A stretch of 64,000 nt of DNA from Neorhizobium huautlense (GTDB lineage: Bacteria > Pseudomonadota > Alphaproteobacteria > Rhizobiales > Rhizobiaceae): contig NZ_PVBM01000015.1 in assembly GCF_002968575.1 (NCBI RefSeq), forward strand, positions 1-64,000. The letters are read 5' to 3'. Shown in pieces: positions 8,891 through 18,950 of the stretch; within the stretch, counting starts at the first letter, position 1; each line of letters opens with the position of its first letter. The notes below the pieces were generated by a model. That model saw only the letters and a list, made by a program, of their open reading frames with translations. It searched no databases and was not told the origin of the DNA. The translations under genes were made by a program, and so were the position numbers.

Positions 8891-10095
8891 TGCCTATCCC
8901 CCCTCTCGACCGCCTGTTGCACCCGCTCCCGGATCGCTGCCTCTATCATGCGGGCCGATTTCTCCCAGGAATAGCCGCTCACGTGCGACAACCCTTCTTG
9001 TCGGAGACGATCACGCTCCTGACAATTCTTCAGTAGCCGTTCCATCGTATCTGCAATCCCCTGGGGTGTGGGTTTCGCGAAAGCCATCGTGTCTTCCGGA
9101 AAGATCGTCCGCACCGTGTCGAGATCTAGATCGATCACCGGTAGACCACAGGCCATCATTTCCTTGTTGACCAGCGAATGATTGGTTACGGAGAAGACCA
9201 CGCCAATCGTGGCCTCGCGATAGAGCTGTGCAAGTTCCTCACCGTTCAAAATACCGCGGTCACGATATGGAAACGCGAGGTCGAGCTTGCCGAGGTTCCA
9301 ACCGAAGAAATCGACTTCGAATTCCACGCCGCGCTTGTGCAGGATTTCTAGTGCCATAAATGCAAGCTCAACCGCCCGGCGAGGCGTCACATAACGCGCA
9401 TAAAGAGCGATCCGTGCCGGGTGACGTTTATGATGCGCCGAACCCAAATTATATACCTTCGCGTCGTAGGCAAGCGGCCACGACATAGACCACCGACCGA
9501 AATCTTTCGACATGCGCTTGTGCAGCCAGTCGCCGGCGCAGAGGCAATCGAAATCGAAATGATAGGTAGCCTCGGTCAACAACGCCTCAGTGCCGGCCGG
9601 ATAGAAGGCCGGCTCGAAATCCTGAACGAAGTAGAACTTGCGTATGAAGCGTTCCATGGCATTGACCGGATAACAGGTAAAACGATCGGTTGCGATCAGC
9701 GCATCGCCAGAAGCATCAGGCGTAAGGCCCTCAAATAGCTCGACGGTTCCCGAAAATGACTGAAAGTGCTTATTGATGCTTTGCTTCGCCTCGGCGCTGG
9801 TCTTGTGAACTCTTGGATTTTGAATCAGAAAACTCACGTCGTGGCCGAACTTTTCTAGATGACTTGCGATACGAAAAATCGTCATGTGCCCACCGGCTCC
9901 GGGCAGGAAATCCGGGATCACCCATGTGATACGGAGCCGGGACGGATTCATGCTATCTATCGGTGGACGACCACCCGAAGGCGCATAGTCTATGAAGCTC
10001 TTTAGATGGCTTATTTGGCGCTCGAACGCCGTTTTTCTCTTTCGATGCGGCGTCATAAGACGCCACAGGCGCCGCGCGATAGACTGCAATGACAC
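8884..10095 (-). CDS. WsaF-like GT-B glycosyltransferase (probable rhamnosyltransferase)
   Basis: This encodes about 403 residues with two Rossmann halves. The N-terminal half contains ITWVIPDFLPGAGGHMTIF, a pattern typical of the WsaF family, whose known member is a rhamnosyltransferase of an S-layer glycan. FYFVQDFEPAFYP and, in the C-terminal half, ALYARYVTPRRAVELAF and VFSVTNHSLVNKEMMACGLPVID support the assignment. The last segment resembles the donor-binding E-x7-E region of GT4 enzymes. The GTG at 10095 is chosen because a strong GGAAGG site lies 7 nt upstream; a longer frame up to 10221 exists but its extra 42 residues look non-protein-like. Confidence 0.78.
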   Translation of the reverse strand: MSLQSIARRLWRLMTPHRKRKTAFERQISHLKSFIDYAPSGGRPPIDSMNPSRLRITWVIPDFLPGAGGHMTIFRIASHLEKFGHDVSFLIQNPRVHKTSAEAKQSINKHFQSFSGTVELFEGLTPDASGDALIATDRFTCYPVNAMERFIRKFYFVQDFEPAFYPAGTEALLTEATYHFDFDCLCAGDWLHKRMSKDFGRWSMSWPLAYDAKVYNLGSAHHKRHPARIALYARYVTPRRAVELAFMALEILHKRGVEFEVDFFGWNLGKLDLAFPYRDRGILNGEELAQLYREATIGVVFSVTNHSLVNKEMMACGLPVIDLDLDTVRTIFPEDTMAFAKPTPQGIADTMERLLKNCQERDRLRQEGLSHVSGYSWEKSARMIEAAIRERVQQAVERGDRQW

Positions 10096-10334
10096 TAACC
10101 GGCCTTCCTTCGTTCCAGCTGAAGCGGGGTTTCGAATCTTCAAAATGGATACGGCGTTTGTCCACCCAAAGATGCAAACAAGCACCTTTCGTGCAATACG
10201 TGGCGTAAGCATGTTTCGCAAGCGCCAAAGCTACAGGTCAACGGACGACAATACCTCTGACAGAGGAGGTTTTGATGAGCGAAAGGAAGACTGTCTTACG
10301 GAAGGCACTCTACGGTTCGCATATTGTTGATCAT

Positions 10335-11210
10335 TTAGATAACGCCCGAAAGCACCTTTTCCCGTAAATATCGCCCATAGGCGCTTTTTCCGTACGCGTC
10401 CGCGAGCCTGGATAATGAAGAATGATCAATGAACCCTCTGGAGAATGCAATCTCCTCTGGACAGCAGATCTTGACGTCTTGGCGGCGCTCCAGGGTAGCT
10501 ACAAATTCGGCAGCCTCAAGCAAACTGTCCGGCGTGCCTGTATCGAACCAGGCGTATCCTCTGCCAAGGATCTTCACATCGAGAAGCCCTCTTTCAAGAT
10601 AAGCCTTGTTGACGTCAGTAATCTCCAGTTCACCTCGCTGCGACGGCTTGAGATTTGCGGCGATCTCGATCACGTTACGGTCATAAAAATAGAGGCCGGT
10701 GACAGCGTAGCTGGATCTTGGTGTAGCTGGTTTTTCCTCAATAGAAATAGCCTTCATGGCGGAATCGAACTCAACGACGCCATAGCGTTTCGGATCGGCG
10801 ACATGATAGGCGAATATAGTGGCGCCCTGTAGCTTGGCGATTGCCAACTCGAACACCTCCGTAATGCCGTGGCCATAAAAGATGTTATCACCTAGGATAA
10901 GACAGGACGGTTCTTCCGCAACGAAATCCGCGGCAATGATATATGCCTGCGCCAAACCGCCCGGTTCCGGCTGGACGGCATAACTGAGCGAAATCCCCCA
11001 TTGCGATCCATCTCCCAACAGGCGTTCAAACAGAGGCATGTCGATCGGTGTCGAGATGATCAAGATGTCACGAATGCCGGCTAACATCAGGGTCGACAAC
11101 GGATAGTAGATCATCGGCTTGTCGTAGACGGGCATAAGCTGCTTCGATATCACCTTGGTCATCGGGTGAAGCCGCGTTCCGCTTCCGCCAGCGAGAATGA
11201 TGCCTTTCAT
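10335..11210 (-). CDS. rfbA: glucose-1-phosphate thymidylyltransferase RfbA
   Basis: RfbA (RmlA) makes dTDP-glucose from dTTP and glucose-1-phosphate, the first step to dTDP-L-rhamnose. The 291-residue protein starts with the signature [18 protein letters not shown] and contains [27 protein letters not shown] and [13 protein letters not shown], all typical. The ATG at 11210 overlaps the rfbD stop by 4 bp (ATGA), so a longer frame reaching 11321 is rejected. It is the last gene of the rfbCBDA operon. Confidence 0.96.
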   Translation of the reverse strand: MKGIILAGGSGTRLHPMTKVISKQLMPVYDKPMIYYPLSTLMLAGIRDILIISTPIDMPLFERLLGDGSQWGISLSYAVQPEPGGLAQAYIIAADFVAEEPSCLILGDNIFYGHGITEVFELAIAKLQGATIFAYHVADPKRYGVVEFDSAMKAISIEEKPATPRSSYAVTGLYFYDRNVIEIAANLKPSQRGELEITDVNKAYLERGLLDVKILGRGYAWFDTGTPDSLLEAAEFVATLERRQDVKICCPEEIAFSRGFIDHSSLSRLADAYGKSAYGRYLREKVLSGVI

Positions 11211-12130
11211 CCTTGTCCCTGCTCCTTGTATTGTTGTTGAGCAAGACGAGCTACGGTTTTCGCCGTGGATTTCCGCCAATCCGGAAGGCGAACATCGTGA
11301 ATTTCCCCGAGCTTGCTGCATTCTAATTTTGAGTTGACTGGTCGTTTCGCCTGTGTCGGATATTGACTGGATGGGATGCGCGCTACATCCACCGTGGGCC
11401 CAGCGTGCAGTGCTGACTGCGCAAAAATTTCAACAGCGAAATCAGCCCAGCTGGCTTCGCCTGAGCCCGCCATGTGGAAGATCCCGCGAAGTTCAGAGGC
11501 ATCGCTAGACAGTACATTGGCTGCAACTTTCAAAATCCCATCGGCGATATCGAGCGCTGAGGTGGGATTGCCTATTTGATCATCGACAACGTTCAGGCGG
11601 TCTCGGCCTTCCGCCAACCGCAGCATTGTTTTCAAAAAATTCTTCCCAAACGGGCTATAGACCCAAGCGGTGCGGAGTATCACATGGTTCGAAGTGGCTT
11701 CCGCAACGGCCTTTTCTCCTGCGAGCTTGGAGCGGCCATAGGCTCCAAGCGGAGCCACAGGATCCGATTCGATATAGGCGAGGGGTTTGCTTCCATCGAA
11801 GACGTAGTCTGTGGAAAGATGGATCACTGGAACATCGAGCTCGGTGGCCAGGGCTGCGATCTTTCCTGCCGCAACTCCGTTAACAACGGTTGCAGCGTCT
11901 TCCTCGGTCTCTGCCTGGTCCACAGCAGTATAGGCAGCAGCCGAGACGATGACGTCCGGGTGGACGTTGCGCAATATTGCTTCAATGCTGTCGGGAGCCG
12001 ACAAATCCAGCTCCGGGCGGCCGATAGCGATGACCTCAAAGCGATCACTATACCGCCCACGCTCCAGCAAAGACTGGACGACCTGTCCATACCTGCCAGT
12101 CACCACCATCCGTGCCCGGCTGCCATTCAT
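11207..12130 (-). CDS. rfbD: dTDP-4-dehydrorhamnose reductase RfbD
   Basis: RfbD (RmlD) reduces dTDP-4-keto-L-rhamnose to dTDP-L-rhamnose with NAD(P)H. The 307-residue protein has an N-terminal nucleotide-binding motif (VTGRYGQVV, in place of the commoner TGxxGQLG), STDYVFDG and the SDR catalytic pair in YGRSKLAGE. The ATG at 12130 overlaps the rfbB stop by 4 bp, which fixes the start; the frame extending to 12208 would run deep into rfbB. It is the third gene of the rhamnose operon. Confidence 0.95.
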   Translation of the reverse strand: MNGSRARMVVTGRYGQVVQSLLERGRYSDRFEVIAIGRPELDLSAPDSIEAILRNVHPDVIVSAAAYTAVDQAETEEDAATVVNGVAAGKIAALATELDVPVIHLSTDYVFDGSKPLAYIESDPVAPLGAYGRSKLAGEKAVAEATSNHVILRTAWVYSPFGKNFLKTMLRLAEGRDRLNVVDDQIGNPTSALDIADGILKVAANVLSSDASELRGIFHMAGSGEASWADFAVEIFAQSALHAGPTVDVARIPSSQYPTQAKRPVNSKLECSKLGEIHDVRLPDWRKSTAKTVARLAQQQYKEQGQG

Positions 12131-13194
12131 GCCACAGCCTGTTTGTTGGAAGCCAAAAGACCAAGACGATCGCCGCCATAATCCTTTCTTAAGGGCTGCC
12201 ACCACCATTCATTTTCAAGATACCACCGCACCGTCTTCTCGATACCACTGTCAAAATTTTCCTGTGCCCTCCACCCAAGTTCTGTCTCCAGCTTGGTGGC
12301 GTCTATCGCATACCGAGCATCGTGCCCCGGCCGATCGGCGACATAGGTAATCAAGCGACTATGGGAGGTATCTCGCGGCCGCAACTGATCCATCAGTTCG
12401 CAGATTCGATTGACCACATCAATGTTGCGACGTTCGTTGCGGCCGCCAACATTGTAGGTTTCTCCGACCCTTCCTCGCTCGGCAATTGTATCGAGCGCCC
12501 GGGCATGATCCTCGACATAAAGCCAGTCCCGGATATTGGCGCCATTGCCGTAGACTGGCAGCGGCTTACCATCCATCGCGTTGAGGATCATCAGCGGGAT
12601 GAGCTTTTCCGGGAAATGATAGGGGCCGTAATTGTTGGAGCAATTGGAGACCACGACCGGCAGGCCGTAGGTCCGCACCCAGGCCTTGGCCAGGTGGTCG
12701 GACGCCGCCTTGGAGGCCGAATACGGCGAACTCGGATCATAAGGGGTCTCTTCGGTGAAGAGCCCTCCGTCGCTGAGAGATCCATAAACCTCGTCCGTAG
12801 AGACATGCAGGAAGCGGAATGCATCCCTTTCGGCATCGTCTAGTGTCATCCAATACTGCCGGGCACATTCGAGCATATTGAACGTACCCAGGACATTCGT
12901 ATCGATAAAATCCTTCGCACCCGTAATCGACCGATCCACATGGCTTTCGGCCGCCAGATGCATGATCCGATCAGGGTGGAAGCTAGAAATCGCCTCGGTA
13001 ATTGCTGCACGGTCACCGATGTCGGCTTTCAGGAAACGATAGTTCGTCCGATTTCCTGTTGCCTTCAGTGAAGTCTCCGTACCAGCGTATGTCAGTTTGT
13101 CGACATTCAGAACCTCGTAGCCTTTCTCAAGGACGAGATATCTTACTACTGCCGACCCGATAAATCCGGCTCCACCTGTGACGATCACCCGCAT
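12127..13194 (-). CDS. rfbB: dTDP-glucose 4,6-dehydratase RfbB
   Basis: RfbB (RmlB) converts dTDP-glucose to dTDP-4-keto-6-deoxyglucose using bound NAD+. The 355-residue extended SDR protein shows [13 protein letters not shown] at residues 6-18, [22 protein letters not shown] with the catalytic Asp/Glu neighbourhood, and the [11 protein letters not shown] tyrosine-lysine pair. It lies 48 bp after rfbC and overlaps rfbD by 4 bp. The length is as expected. Confidence 0.97.
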   Translation of the reverse strand: MRVIVTGGAGFIGSAVVRYLVLEKGYEVLNVDKLTYAGTETSLKATGNRTNYRFLKADIGDRAAITEAISSFHPDRIMHLAAESHVDRSITGAKDFIDTNVLGTFNMLECARQYWMTLDDAERDAFRFLHVSTDEVYGSLSDGGLFTEETPYDPSSPYSASKAASDHLAKAWVRTYGLPVVVSNCSNNYGPYHFPEKLIPLMILNAMDGKPLPVYGNGANIRDWLYVEDHARALDTIAERGRVGETYNVGGRNERRNIDVVNRICELMDQLRPRDTSHSRLITYVADRPGHDARYAIDATKLETELGWRAQENFDSGIEKTVRWYLENEWWWQPLRKDYGGDRLGLLASNKQAVA

Positions 13195-13242
13195 GTTTTT
13201 GAGTATCTCCTCTGTATTATGAGCAGGTTAAAGCGCGGCGCG

Positions 13243-13812
13243 TTATTGTTCTTCAGGTACAAAGAAATTTGCCTGATGATCGGCTAGCGTTGGTTGTTTC
13301 CGGTCTTTTTCTGATAGAACAGCACGATCGGAGGATATTGGCCAGGTGATACCGATCGCCGGATCATTCCATAGCAGGCCACGGTCGTGTTGAGGGCTGT
13401 AGTAGTCAGTCACCTTGTAGCTGATAACGGTATCGGGTTTCAGGGTGCAAAAGCCGTGCGCAAAACCAGGCGGCACCCATAATTGGTGGGCGCTCTCTGC
13501 CGTCAGTTCGATTGCCACATATTGGCCGAAGGTTGGTGATCCGTTCCGAATATCGACAGCCACATCCAAAAGCGCGCCCGCTGTACATGAGACCAGTTTT
13601 CCCTGGGCTCTCGGATTGAGTTGGAAGTGCAACCCCCGCACAGTGCCGACTTCCGCTGAAAAAGATCGATTTTCCTGAACAAATGCATGGGATCCCACAT
13701 TTGCGTCGAACAGATATTGTCGAAATGTCTCCATAAAGTAACCGCGAGTATCGCCAAACTTCTTTGGAGTAATCAAAACGACGTCCGGTATCTTCATACG
13801 CTCGAACAGCAT
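13243..13812 (-). CDS. rfbC: dTDP-4-dehydrorhamnose 3,5-epimerase RfbC
   Basis: RfbC (RmlC) performs the double epimerisation at C3 and C5 of the 4-keto sugar. The 189-residue cupin has FGDTRGYFMETFRQ, QENRSFS, GTVRGLHFQ with the catalytic histidine, and WVPPGFAHGFCTL. The ATG at 13812 is preceded by GGAGATCCC. It is the first gene of the minus-strand rfbCBDA operon and starts about 200 bp from the divergent metallophosphoesterase gene. Confidence 0.96.
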   Translation of the reverse strand: MLFERMKIPDVVLITPKKFGDTRGYFMETFRQYLFDANVGSHAFVQENRSFSAEVGTVRGLHFQLNPRAQGKLVSCTAGALLDVAVDIRNGSPTFGQYVAIELTAESAHQLWVPPGFAHGFCTLKPDTVISYKVTDYYSPQHDRGLLWNDPAIGITWPISSDRAVLSEKDRKQPTLADHQANFFVPEEQ

Positions 13813-14014
13813 GGGATCTCCATGGCTTGAAAATTATCGGTTGCGTATGAACCACACTGAAACCTCAAGCGCAACGCATAGGTTGGCTTTAATCTGGGAA
13901 ATAGCTTCGCTTCTCCGGTGAAGAATATCTCCGACCCATTGCCCAGTCTCCTTAGCCTTCCGGCCAATGGTGAAGCCGTCCGATTGCCCTAAAGTACGAG
14001 GTGGGAGGCCTCAC

Positions 14015-14755
14015 ATGAAGATCGCGATCCTGTCCGACGTCCACGCCAACCGCGAGGCCTTCCAGGCGGTCCTGGCCGACTGCAGGTCACGCGGCGTGGA
14101 TCGTTTTGTCATACTCGGTGACATTGTCGGTTACGGTCCTGATCCGGGCTGGTGTGTGGACAAGGCCACCGAGCTAGCCGAAGCAGGTGCCGTGATTGTC
14201 CGAGGCAATCACGACCAGGCGGTCGCGACGCCTTCGTCATCCATGAGCTCCACCGCAAGGACGGCAATCGACTGGACGAGGGATGCACTGAGTCCGGCGC
14301 AAAAGCTCTTCCTGGCGAAGTTGCCGCTTTCCGTCACAGAGGATGATCGGTTCTACGTCCATTCGGACGCCTCGGCGCCATCCCGGTTTCATTATGTGAG
14401 CAACGCCGAAGCCGCAGCGCTGCATTTTTCGCGCTGCGGAGCGCGCTTGAGCTTCTGCGGCCATGTGCACCGACCCGCTCTCTATTCTTTCGGTGCCGGC
14501 GGCAAGGTGACGTCCTTCGCGCCGTCGAGCACCGTGCCGATTCCGTTGCTGATGCAGCGGCGCTGGCTTGCGGTGATCGGTTCCGTCGGCCAGCCGCGGG
14601 ACGGCGATCCCGCCGCAGGCTTTGCAATCCTAGATACCGATAGCGGCGAACTCTGTTTCTTGAAGGTCCCCTATGACGTCGAGGAAACCGCAGCCAAGAT
14701 CCGCGCTGCCGGCCTGCCGGACAGCCTGGCAAGCCGGCTCTCAAAGGGGACCTGA
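14015..14755 (+). CDS. YfcE/MJ0936-type metallophosphoesterase
   Basis: This 246-residue calcineurin-like phosphoesterase carries the metal-binding set in order: SDVHAN near the N-terminus, LGDIVGYGPDP, RGNHD, and CGHVHRP near residue 150. Family members hydrolyse phosphomonoesters or diesters, and the substrate is not predictable here. The ATG at 14015 has GGTGGGAGG upstream. It ends 2 bp before a Ser/Thr kinase gene, so a phosphoesterase and a kinase are made from one message. Whether it dephosphorylates protein or a small molecule is open. Confidence 0.88.
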   Translation: MKIAILSDVHANREAFQAVLADCRSRGVDRFVILGDIVGYGPDPGWCVDKATELAEAGAVIVRGNHDQAVATPSSSMSSTARTAIDWTRDALSPAQKLFLAKLPLSVTEDDRFYVHSDASAPSRFHYVSNAEAAALHFSRCGARLSFCGHVHRPALYSFGAGGKVTSFAPSSTVPIPLLMQRRWLAVIGSVGQPRDGDPAAGFAILDTDSGELCFLKVPYDVEETAAKIRAAGLPDSLASRLSKGT

Positions 14756-14757
14756 CC

Positions 14758-16164
14758 ATGCCTTCAGCGACGCTCCAGCCCGGAAGCAGGATCGATGGCT
14801 TTACCATAGTCGAGGTGGCCCATCGCGGCGGCATGGCAAAGCTGTTTTCGGTATCCCATCCAGACTATGATTTCCCGCTTCTCATGAAGGTGCCGGCGGT
14901 CGGCGGCGGCGCAGACCCGGCCACGATCGTCGGTTTCGAGATGGAGCAGATGATCCTGCCGCGGCTTTCGGGCTCGCATGTGCCCCGGTTCGTGGCAAGC
15001 GGCGACTTCGATCAGCAACCCTATATCGTCTTCGAACGGCTGCCCGGACAATCGCTCTACCACCGGCTCGAGATGTTGCCGCTCGGCCAGGCGGAGGTGG
15101 CCGACCTCGGCGCACGGATCGCGACCGCGCTCGCAGATCTGCATCGTCAGGACGTCGTCCATCTCGATATCAAGCCCTCGAATGTCATGTTCCGCGAAAC
15201 CGGCGAAGCCGTGCTGGTCGACTATGGCCTTGCCCGCCACCTGCACCTTCCGGATCTGATGGACGAGGAGTTCCGTCTGCCTTACGGCACCGCCCCCTAT
15301 ATGGCGCCTGAACAGATCCTCGGGGTCAGAAGCGATTGCCGCAGCGATATTTTCGCGCTCGGCGTGTTGATGTATTTCTTCGCGACGGGAACACGGCCGT
15401 TCGGCGATCCGCAGGGAATGAAGGGGCTAAAAAAACGGCTGTGGCGCGATCCGGCGCCGCCACGCGCGTTGCGGCCGGAAATTTCCAAGCCATTGCAGGA
15501 AGTGATTCTGCGCTGCCTGGAGGTCAACCCGGCGCGGCGTTATCCGGCAGCGGCGCAGCTCGCCATGGACCTCAAGGACCTCTCCAAGGTTGCGCTTACC
15601 GCGCGGGCGGAAAAAATCCGGCGGGACGGCTTGGCGGAAGCGCTGAAGCGCCGCTTTAACCCGGATCCGATCGAACTTCTGAAAGAAAAGACCGCCCGGG
15701 AGGCACAGGGAAAGGCGCCGATCGTCATGGCTGCGATCGATCTGACGGACAGTTCGGTCGATCTGGCCGAAGAGTTGCGGCTCACCCTGCAGCGGATCCT
15801 CGACAATACCCCGAACGCCCGCATCGCCTGCTTCAATGTTCTGAAGATCAACCGTATCGCCCTGGACAAGGAAGTCGATGAAACCGGAACGAACCTGCAT
15901 GTCGCACGCCTCGTGCAACTGAAACATTGGGCAGAGCCGCTCAGGTCTCCCGAAAGCACGATCACCCACCACGTCATCGAGGCGGTTTCACCGGCCGACG
16001 CCATCCTCGAATTCGCACGGCAAAACCTCGTAGACCACATCGTAATGGGGGCGCGAGCGCATTCAACAATCCGCACCCTCCTTGGCAGCGTCTCTGGCGC
16101 TGTGGCGACCCACGCCCCCTGTACTGTGACGGTGGTAAGGCGCCGCAGCAAGAGAGGGGGATAG
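14758..16164 (+). CDS. Ser/Thr protein kinase fused to a C-terminal universal-stress domain
   Basis: This 468-residue soluble protein joins two domains. Residues about 10-270 form a Hanks-type kinase: a glycine-loop variant HRGGMAKLF, Lys44 (LLMKV), the catalytic loop HLDIKPSN (Asp137, Lys139, Asn142), the metal-binding DYG at 155-157 in place of DFG, and a GTAPYMAPEQ activation-segment end. After a lysine/arginine-rich linker, residues about 320-463 form a UspA-like fold ending in MGARAHSTIRTLLGSVS, close to the ATP-binding G-x2-G-x9-GS pattern but with its second glycine replaced. No transmembrane helix is seen. It follows the phosphoesterase gene by 2 bp. Substrates are unknown. Confidence 0.9.
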   Translation: MPSATLQPGSRIDGFTIVEVAHRGGMAKLFSVSHPDYDFPLLMKVPAVGGGADPATIVGFEMEQMILPRLSGSHVPRFVASGDFDQQPYIVFERLPGQSLYHRLEMLPLGQAEVADLGARIATALADLHRQDVVHLDIKPSNVMFRETGEAVLVDYGLARHLHLPDLMDEEFRLPYGTAPYMAPEQILGVRSDCRSDIFALGVLMYFFATGTRPFGDPQGMKGLKKRLWRDPAPPRALRPEISKPLQEVILRCLEVNPARRYPAAAQLAMDLKDLSKVALTARAEKIRRDGLAEALKRRFNPDPIELLKEKTAREAQGKAPIVMAAIDLTDSSVDLAEELRLTLQRILDNTPNARIACFNVLKINRIALDKEVDETGTNLHVARLVQLKHWAEPLRSPESTITHHVIEAVSPADAILEFARQNLVDHIVMGARAHSTIRTLLGSVSGAVATHAPCTVTVVRRRSKRGG

Positions 16165-16796
16165 GCAGCTTCAAGAAATAACGCAATGTCATGATCTTCT
16201 GTGGCTACCGTTTTAGGCCGACCGGCATGCTATATCTCAGTGTGGGCCGTTCAATGTATCGGGAATGGCCAGTCTTCGCATGATGATCTACCGCCTCGTT
16301 TCCGATCCTCTTCATCAGGGTTTAGACACGTAGGCAACCGACATCATAGCCTTCACCTTCAACAGCCCCTGAAGCATTCAGGTCAACAACGAGACCGTTA
16401 AGGTTCAACACGTTAATTCGGCACGTTCCGATCAGGTCGGTCTGGGCAGAAACGCAGGTCACGGTCGATGCAGACGACCGGATGCCTGGCGAGAAACGGA
16501 ATCGTCGTGGTTCGGTCAATCACCGCTCTCCGCTCAGCAGTCCGGCCTCGCCCCGCTCACCGAATAACGATCGTCCTGCAGTGCCACTAATCTTGTCGTG
16601 CTTACCTCATCAAAGAAGTCTACTGCGGAGCAGTTCGTAACTTCACTCGCTGACCGGCGATGGGGGACCGGGGTAGCTAAAAATTCACTATCAAAATCAA
16701 GTGTTGTGTTGCTTGAAAAGCTTTCTTAAGTAACGCCCCTGATAACAATAGCGTGTGCGGGCGGTAACGAGACCGTATTATCCGAAAGGGAATCAG
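16165..16796. other. intergenic region upstream of the protease gene
   Basis: This 632-bp stretch has no convincing gene. A 65-codon minus-strand frame (16322-16519, TTG start, GGAG 8 nt upstream) encodes a peptide with three cysteines that reads like the C-terminus of a secreted protein, but has no signal sequence; it could be a gene remnant. The 100 bp before the protease gene are AT-rich and contain GAAAAGCTTTC, a likely promoter or regulator-binding area. No terminator or tRNA was found. Confidence 0.4.
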
Positions 16797-18950
16797 GTGA
16801 CTGGGAGCTTCACTTCAAGCAGGGTTCAGGCAGCCTCCGGGAACACGCTAGTTGACGGGGTGCTTAGTGGCCATGCATGGGCGGGTCCGGTGACCTATTC
16901 ATTCCCTTCTGCCTCCACAAGTTACAGCTATTCAGGAGAGCCGCTTTCGTTCAGCACGGTTTCCGACAACCAGCAGGCGGCGGCACTTTTGGCGCTCGAA
17001 GCCTCCTACGGCGGCAAGGCCAACGACGGATTTTCGGTGGAAGGATTTACGAACCTTGCGATCTCTGCCGGTTCGGCGACAACTGCCACCCTCCGTTTCG
17101 CTGAATCGAGCGCCCCGTCGACAGCGTGGGCATATTTGCCGGGTGGGTATTCGCAGGCAGGCGATATTTGGTTTGGCCGAGGGTATAATTATCGCAGTCC
17201 CGTGGCCGGCAACTATGAGTGGCACACGATGCTACACGAGATTGGCCACGCGCTTGGGCTCAAGCATGGCCACGAGAGCGAAGGAGGATTCAATCCTCTG
17301 CCGGCTAGCTATGATAACTTAGAATATTCCATCATGACGTATCGAAGCTACGTTGGCGGACCAATAGACGGTTATCGCTACGGCATGAGTGACGCTCCTC
17401 AATCCTACATGATCGCCGACATTGCTGGTCTGCAGCAGATGTATGGAGCAGACTACTCCACAAATAATGGCCACACGACATACAAATGGCAGCCAGGTTC
17501 AGGTGTCACGCTAGTGGACGGCCAAGCGGGCATTCTTGCTTCGGGGAGAGAGATTTTCGCAACCATCTGGGATGGCGGTGGAGTCGATACGTTCGATCTC
17601 ACCGCTTATTCGACAAGTCTGAAGGTGGATCTTCGTCCCGGCATGGCGTCCCTCTTCAGCTCGGCTCAGGCTGCATATCTTGGTGGCGGCCCTAACGGCG
17701 GCTACGCGCGGGGCAATATCTATAATGCCCTTCTGTACAAGGGTAATACTGCCTCTTTGATTGAGAATGTGAAAGGCGGCGGAGCCGCCGATTCAATCAT
17801 TGGCAATCAGGTGAATAACACCCTTTCGGGATATTCGGGAAACGACACGCTTAGCGGTGAAGCCGGAAACGACACACTCATTGGAGGACTAGGTGGGGAT
17901 CGCCTGTACGGCGGAATTGGCATTGATACGGCGTCCTATGCCGCAGCAAGCGCTGCGGTTATCGCCAGTCTCTATTCGCCTTCGATCAACCGGGGCGAGG
18001 CCGCGGGTGACATTTATTCTTCGATCGAGAATCTGATTGGTTCGTCCTACGGGGATACCTTGCATGGCGATAAGGGAAGCAACCGCCTAAACGGCGGGGC
18101 TGGCAACGACACTCTGAACGGCGACGACGGAAACGACCTACTATTCGGCGATACAGGTGCCGACAGACTTTACGGCGGAAACGGGTCGGATACTGCGATT
18201 TACGAAACCGCTACCGGTGCCGTATCTGCCAGTTTGGCGTCTTCCACAAATAACACGGGTGACGCCAAAGGAGATATCTACTCTTCAATCGAGAATTTGA
18301 CAGGCAGCAAATATAGCGACCGCCTGGAGGGCAATTCGGCCGCGAACGTACTTTCGGGAGGCGAAGGCAATGACACCTTGATAGGCGGGGCGGGAACTGA
18401 CAGGCTTTTGGGTGGAAGCGGATCGGATACTGCCTCTTATGTCACGGCGAGAGTAGGCGTAAGGGCGAGTTTGGTGTCGCCGAGCACCAACATCTCCGAT
18501 GCCGCTGGAGATGTTTATTCGTCAATCGAAAACTTGATGGGTAGCAAATACAATGACCAACTTTATGGGGACGCTGGCGCTAACATTTTGTCTGGCGGGG
18601 CCGGCCACGATATCCTCGCTGGCGGAGCTGGTGCCGACCGCTTGGGGGGCAATGACGGAAATGACAAGCTATATGGTCAAGCCGGAAACGATGTGATGAA
18701 TGGTGGCTTGGGCAGTGATACCTTCTACTTCGTTTTTGGTTTCGGGAAGGATTTTATCGAGGACTTCTCCACCGTTGCAGGCGACGTCATGCACTTCGCG
18801 GCTGATATTTTCTCCGATCTTTCTTCCCTGCTGGACGCGGCGGTTCAACAGGGACAAGACACGATTATTGTCCACGACGCGAATAACGTGCTGACTTTGA
18901 AGAACGTTTCGCTAAGTAACCTGCAGAACGACGACTTCGTCTTCGTATAA
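16797..18950 (+). CDS. serralysin-like M10 metalloprotease with RTX repeats
   Basis: This 717-residue secreted zinc protease has the metzincin site HEIGHALGLKHGH (His147, Glu148, His151, His157 from the chosen start) and a Met-turn (SIMTYRSY). From about residue 335 it carries several blocks of glycine-rich nonapeptides (GGxGxDxLxG) that fold as calcium-binding beta-rolls, separated by repeated modules containing SASLYSP-like and SSIENLxGS segments. There is no Sec signal and the end is DDFVFV, typical of type I secretion substrates. The GTG at 16797 has GAAAGGG 6-7 nt upstream and is preferred to the GTG at 16755. No ABC exporter for it is in the window. Confidence 0.92.
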   Translation: MTGSFTSSRVQAASGNTLVDGVLSGHAWAGPVTYSFPSASTSYSYSGEPLSFSTVSDNQQAAALLALEASYGGKANDGFSVEGFTNLAISAGSATTATLRFAESSAPSTAWAYLPGGYSQAGDIWFGRGYNYRSPVAGNYEWHTMLHEIGHALGLKHGHESEGGFNPLPASYDNLEYSIMTYRSYVGGPIDGYRYGMSDAPQSYMIADIAGLQQMYGADYSTNNGHTTYKWQPGSGVTLVDGQAGILASGREIFATIWDGGGVDTFDLTAYSTSLKVDLRPGMASLFSSAQAAYLGGGPNGGYARGNIYNALLYKGNTASLIENVKGGGAADSIIGNQVNNTLSGYSGNDTLSGEAGNDTLIGGLGGDRLYGGIGIDTASYAAASAAVIASLYSPSINRGEAAGDIYSSIENLIGSSYGDTLHGDKGSNRLNGGAGNDTLNGDDGNDLLFGDTGADRLYGGNGSDTAIYETATGAVSASLASSTNNTGDAKGDIYSSIENLTGSKYSDRLEGNSAANVLSGGEGNDTLIGGAGTDRLLGGSGSDTASYVTARVGVRASLVSPSTNISDAAGDVYSSIENLMGSKYNDQLYGDAGANILSGGAGHDILAGGAGADRLGGNDGNDKLYGQAGNDVMNGGLGSDTFYFVFGFGKDFIEDFSTVAGDVMHFAADIFSDLSSLLDAAVQQGQDTIIVHDANNVLTLKNVSLSNLQNDDFVFV

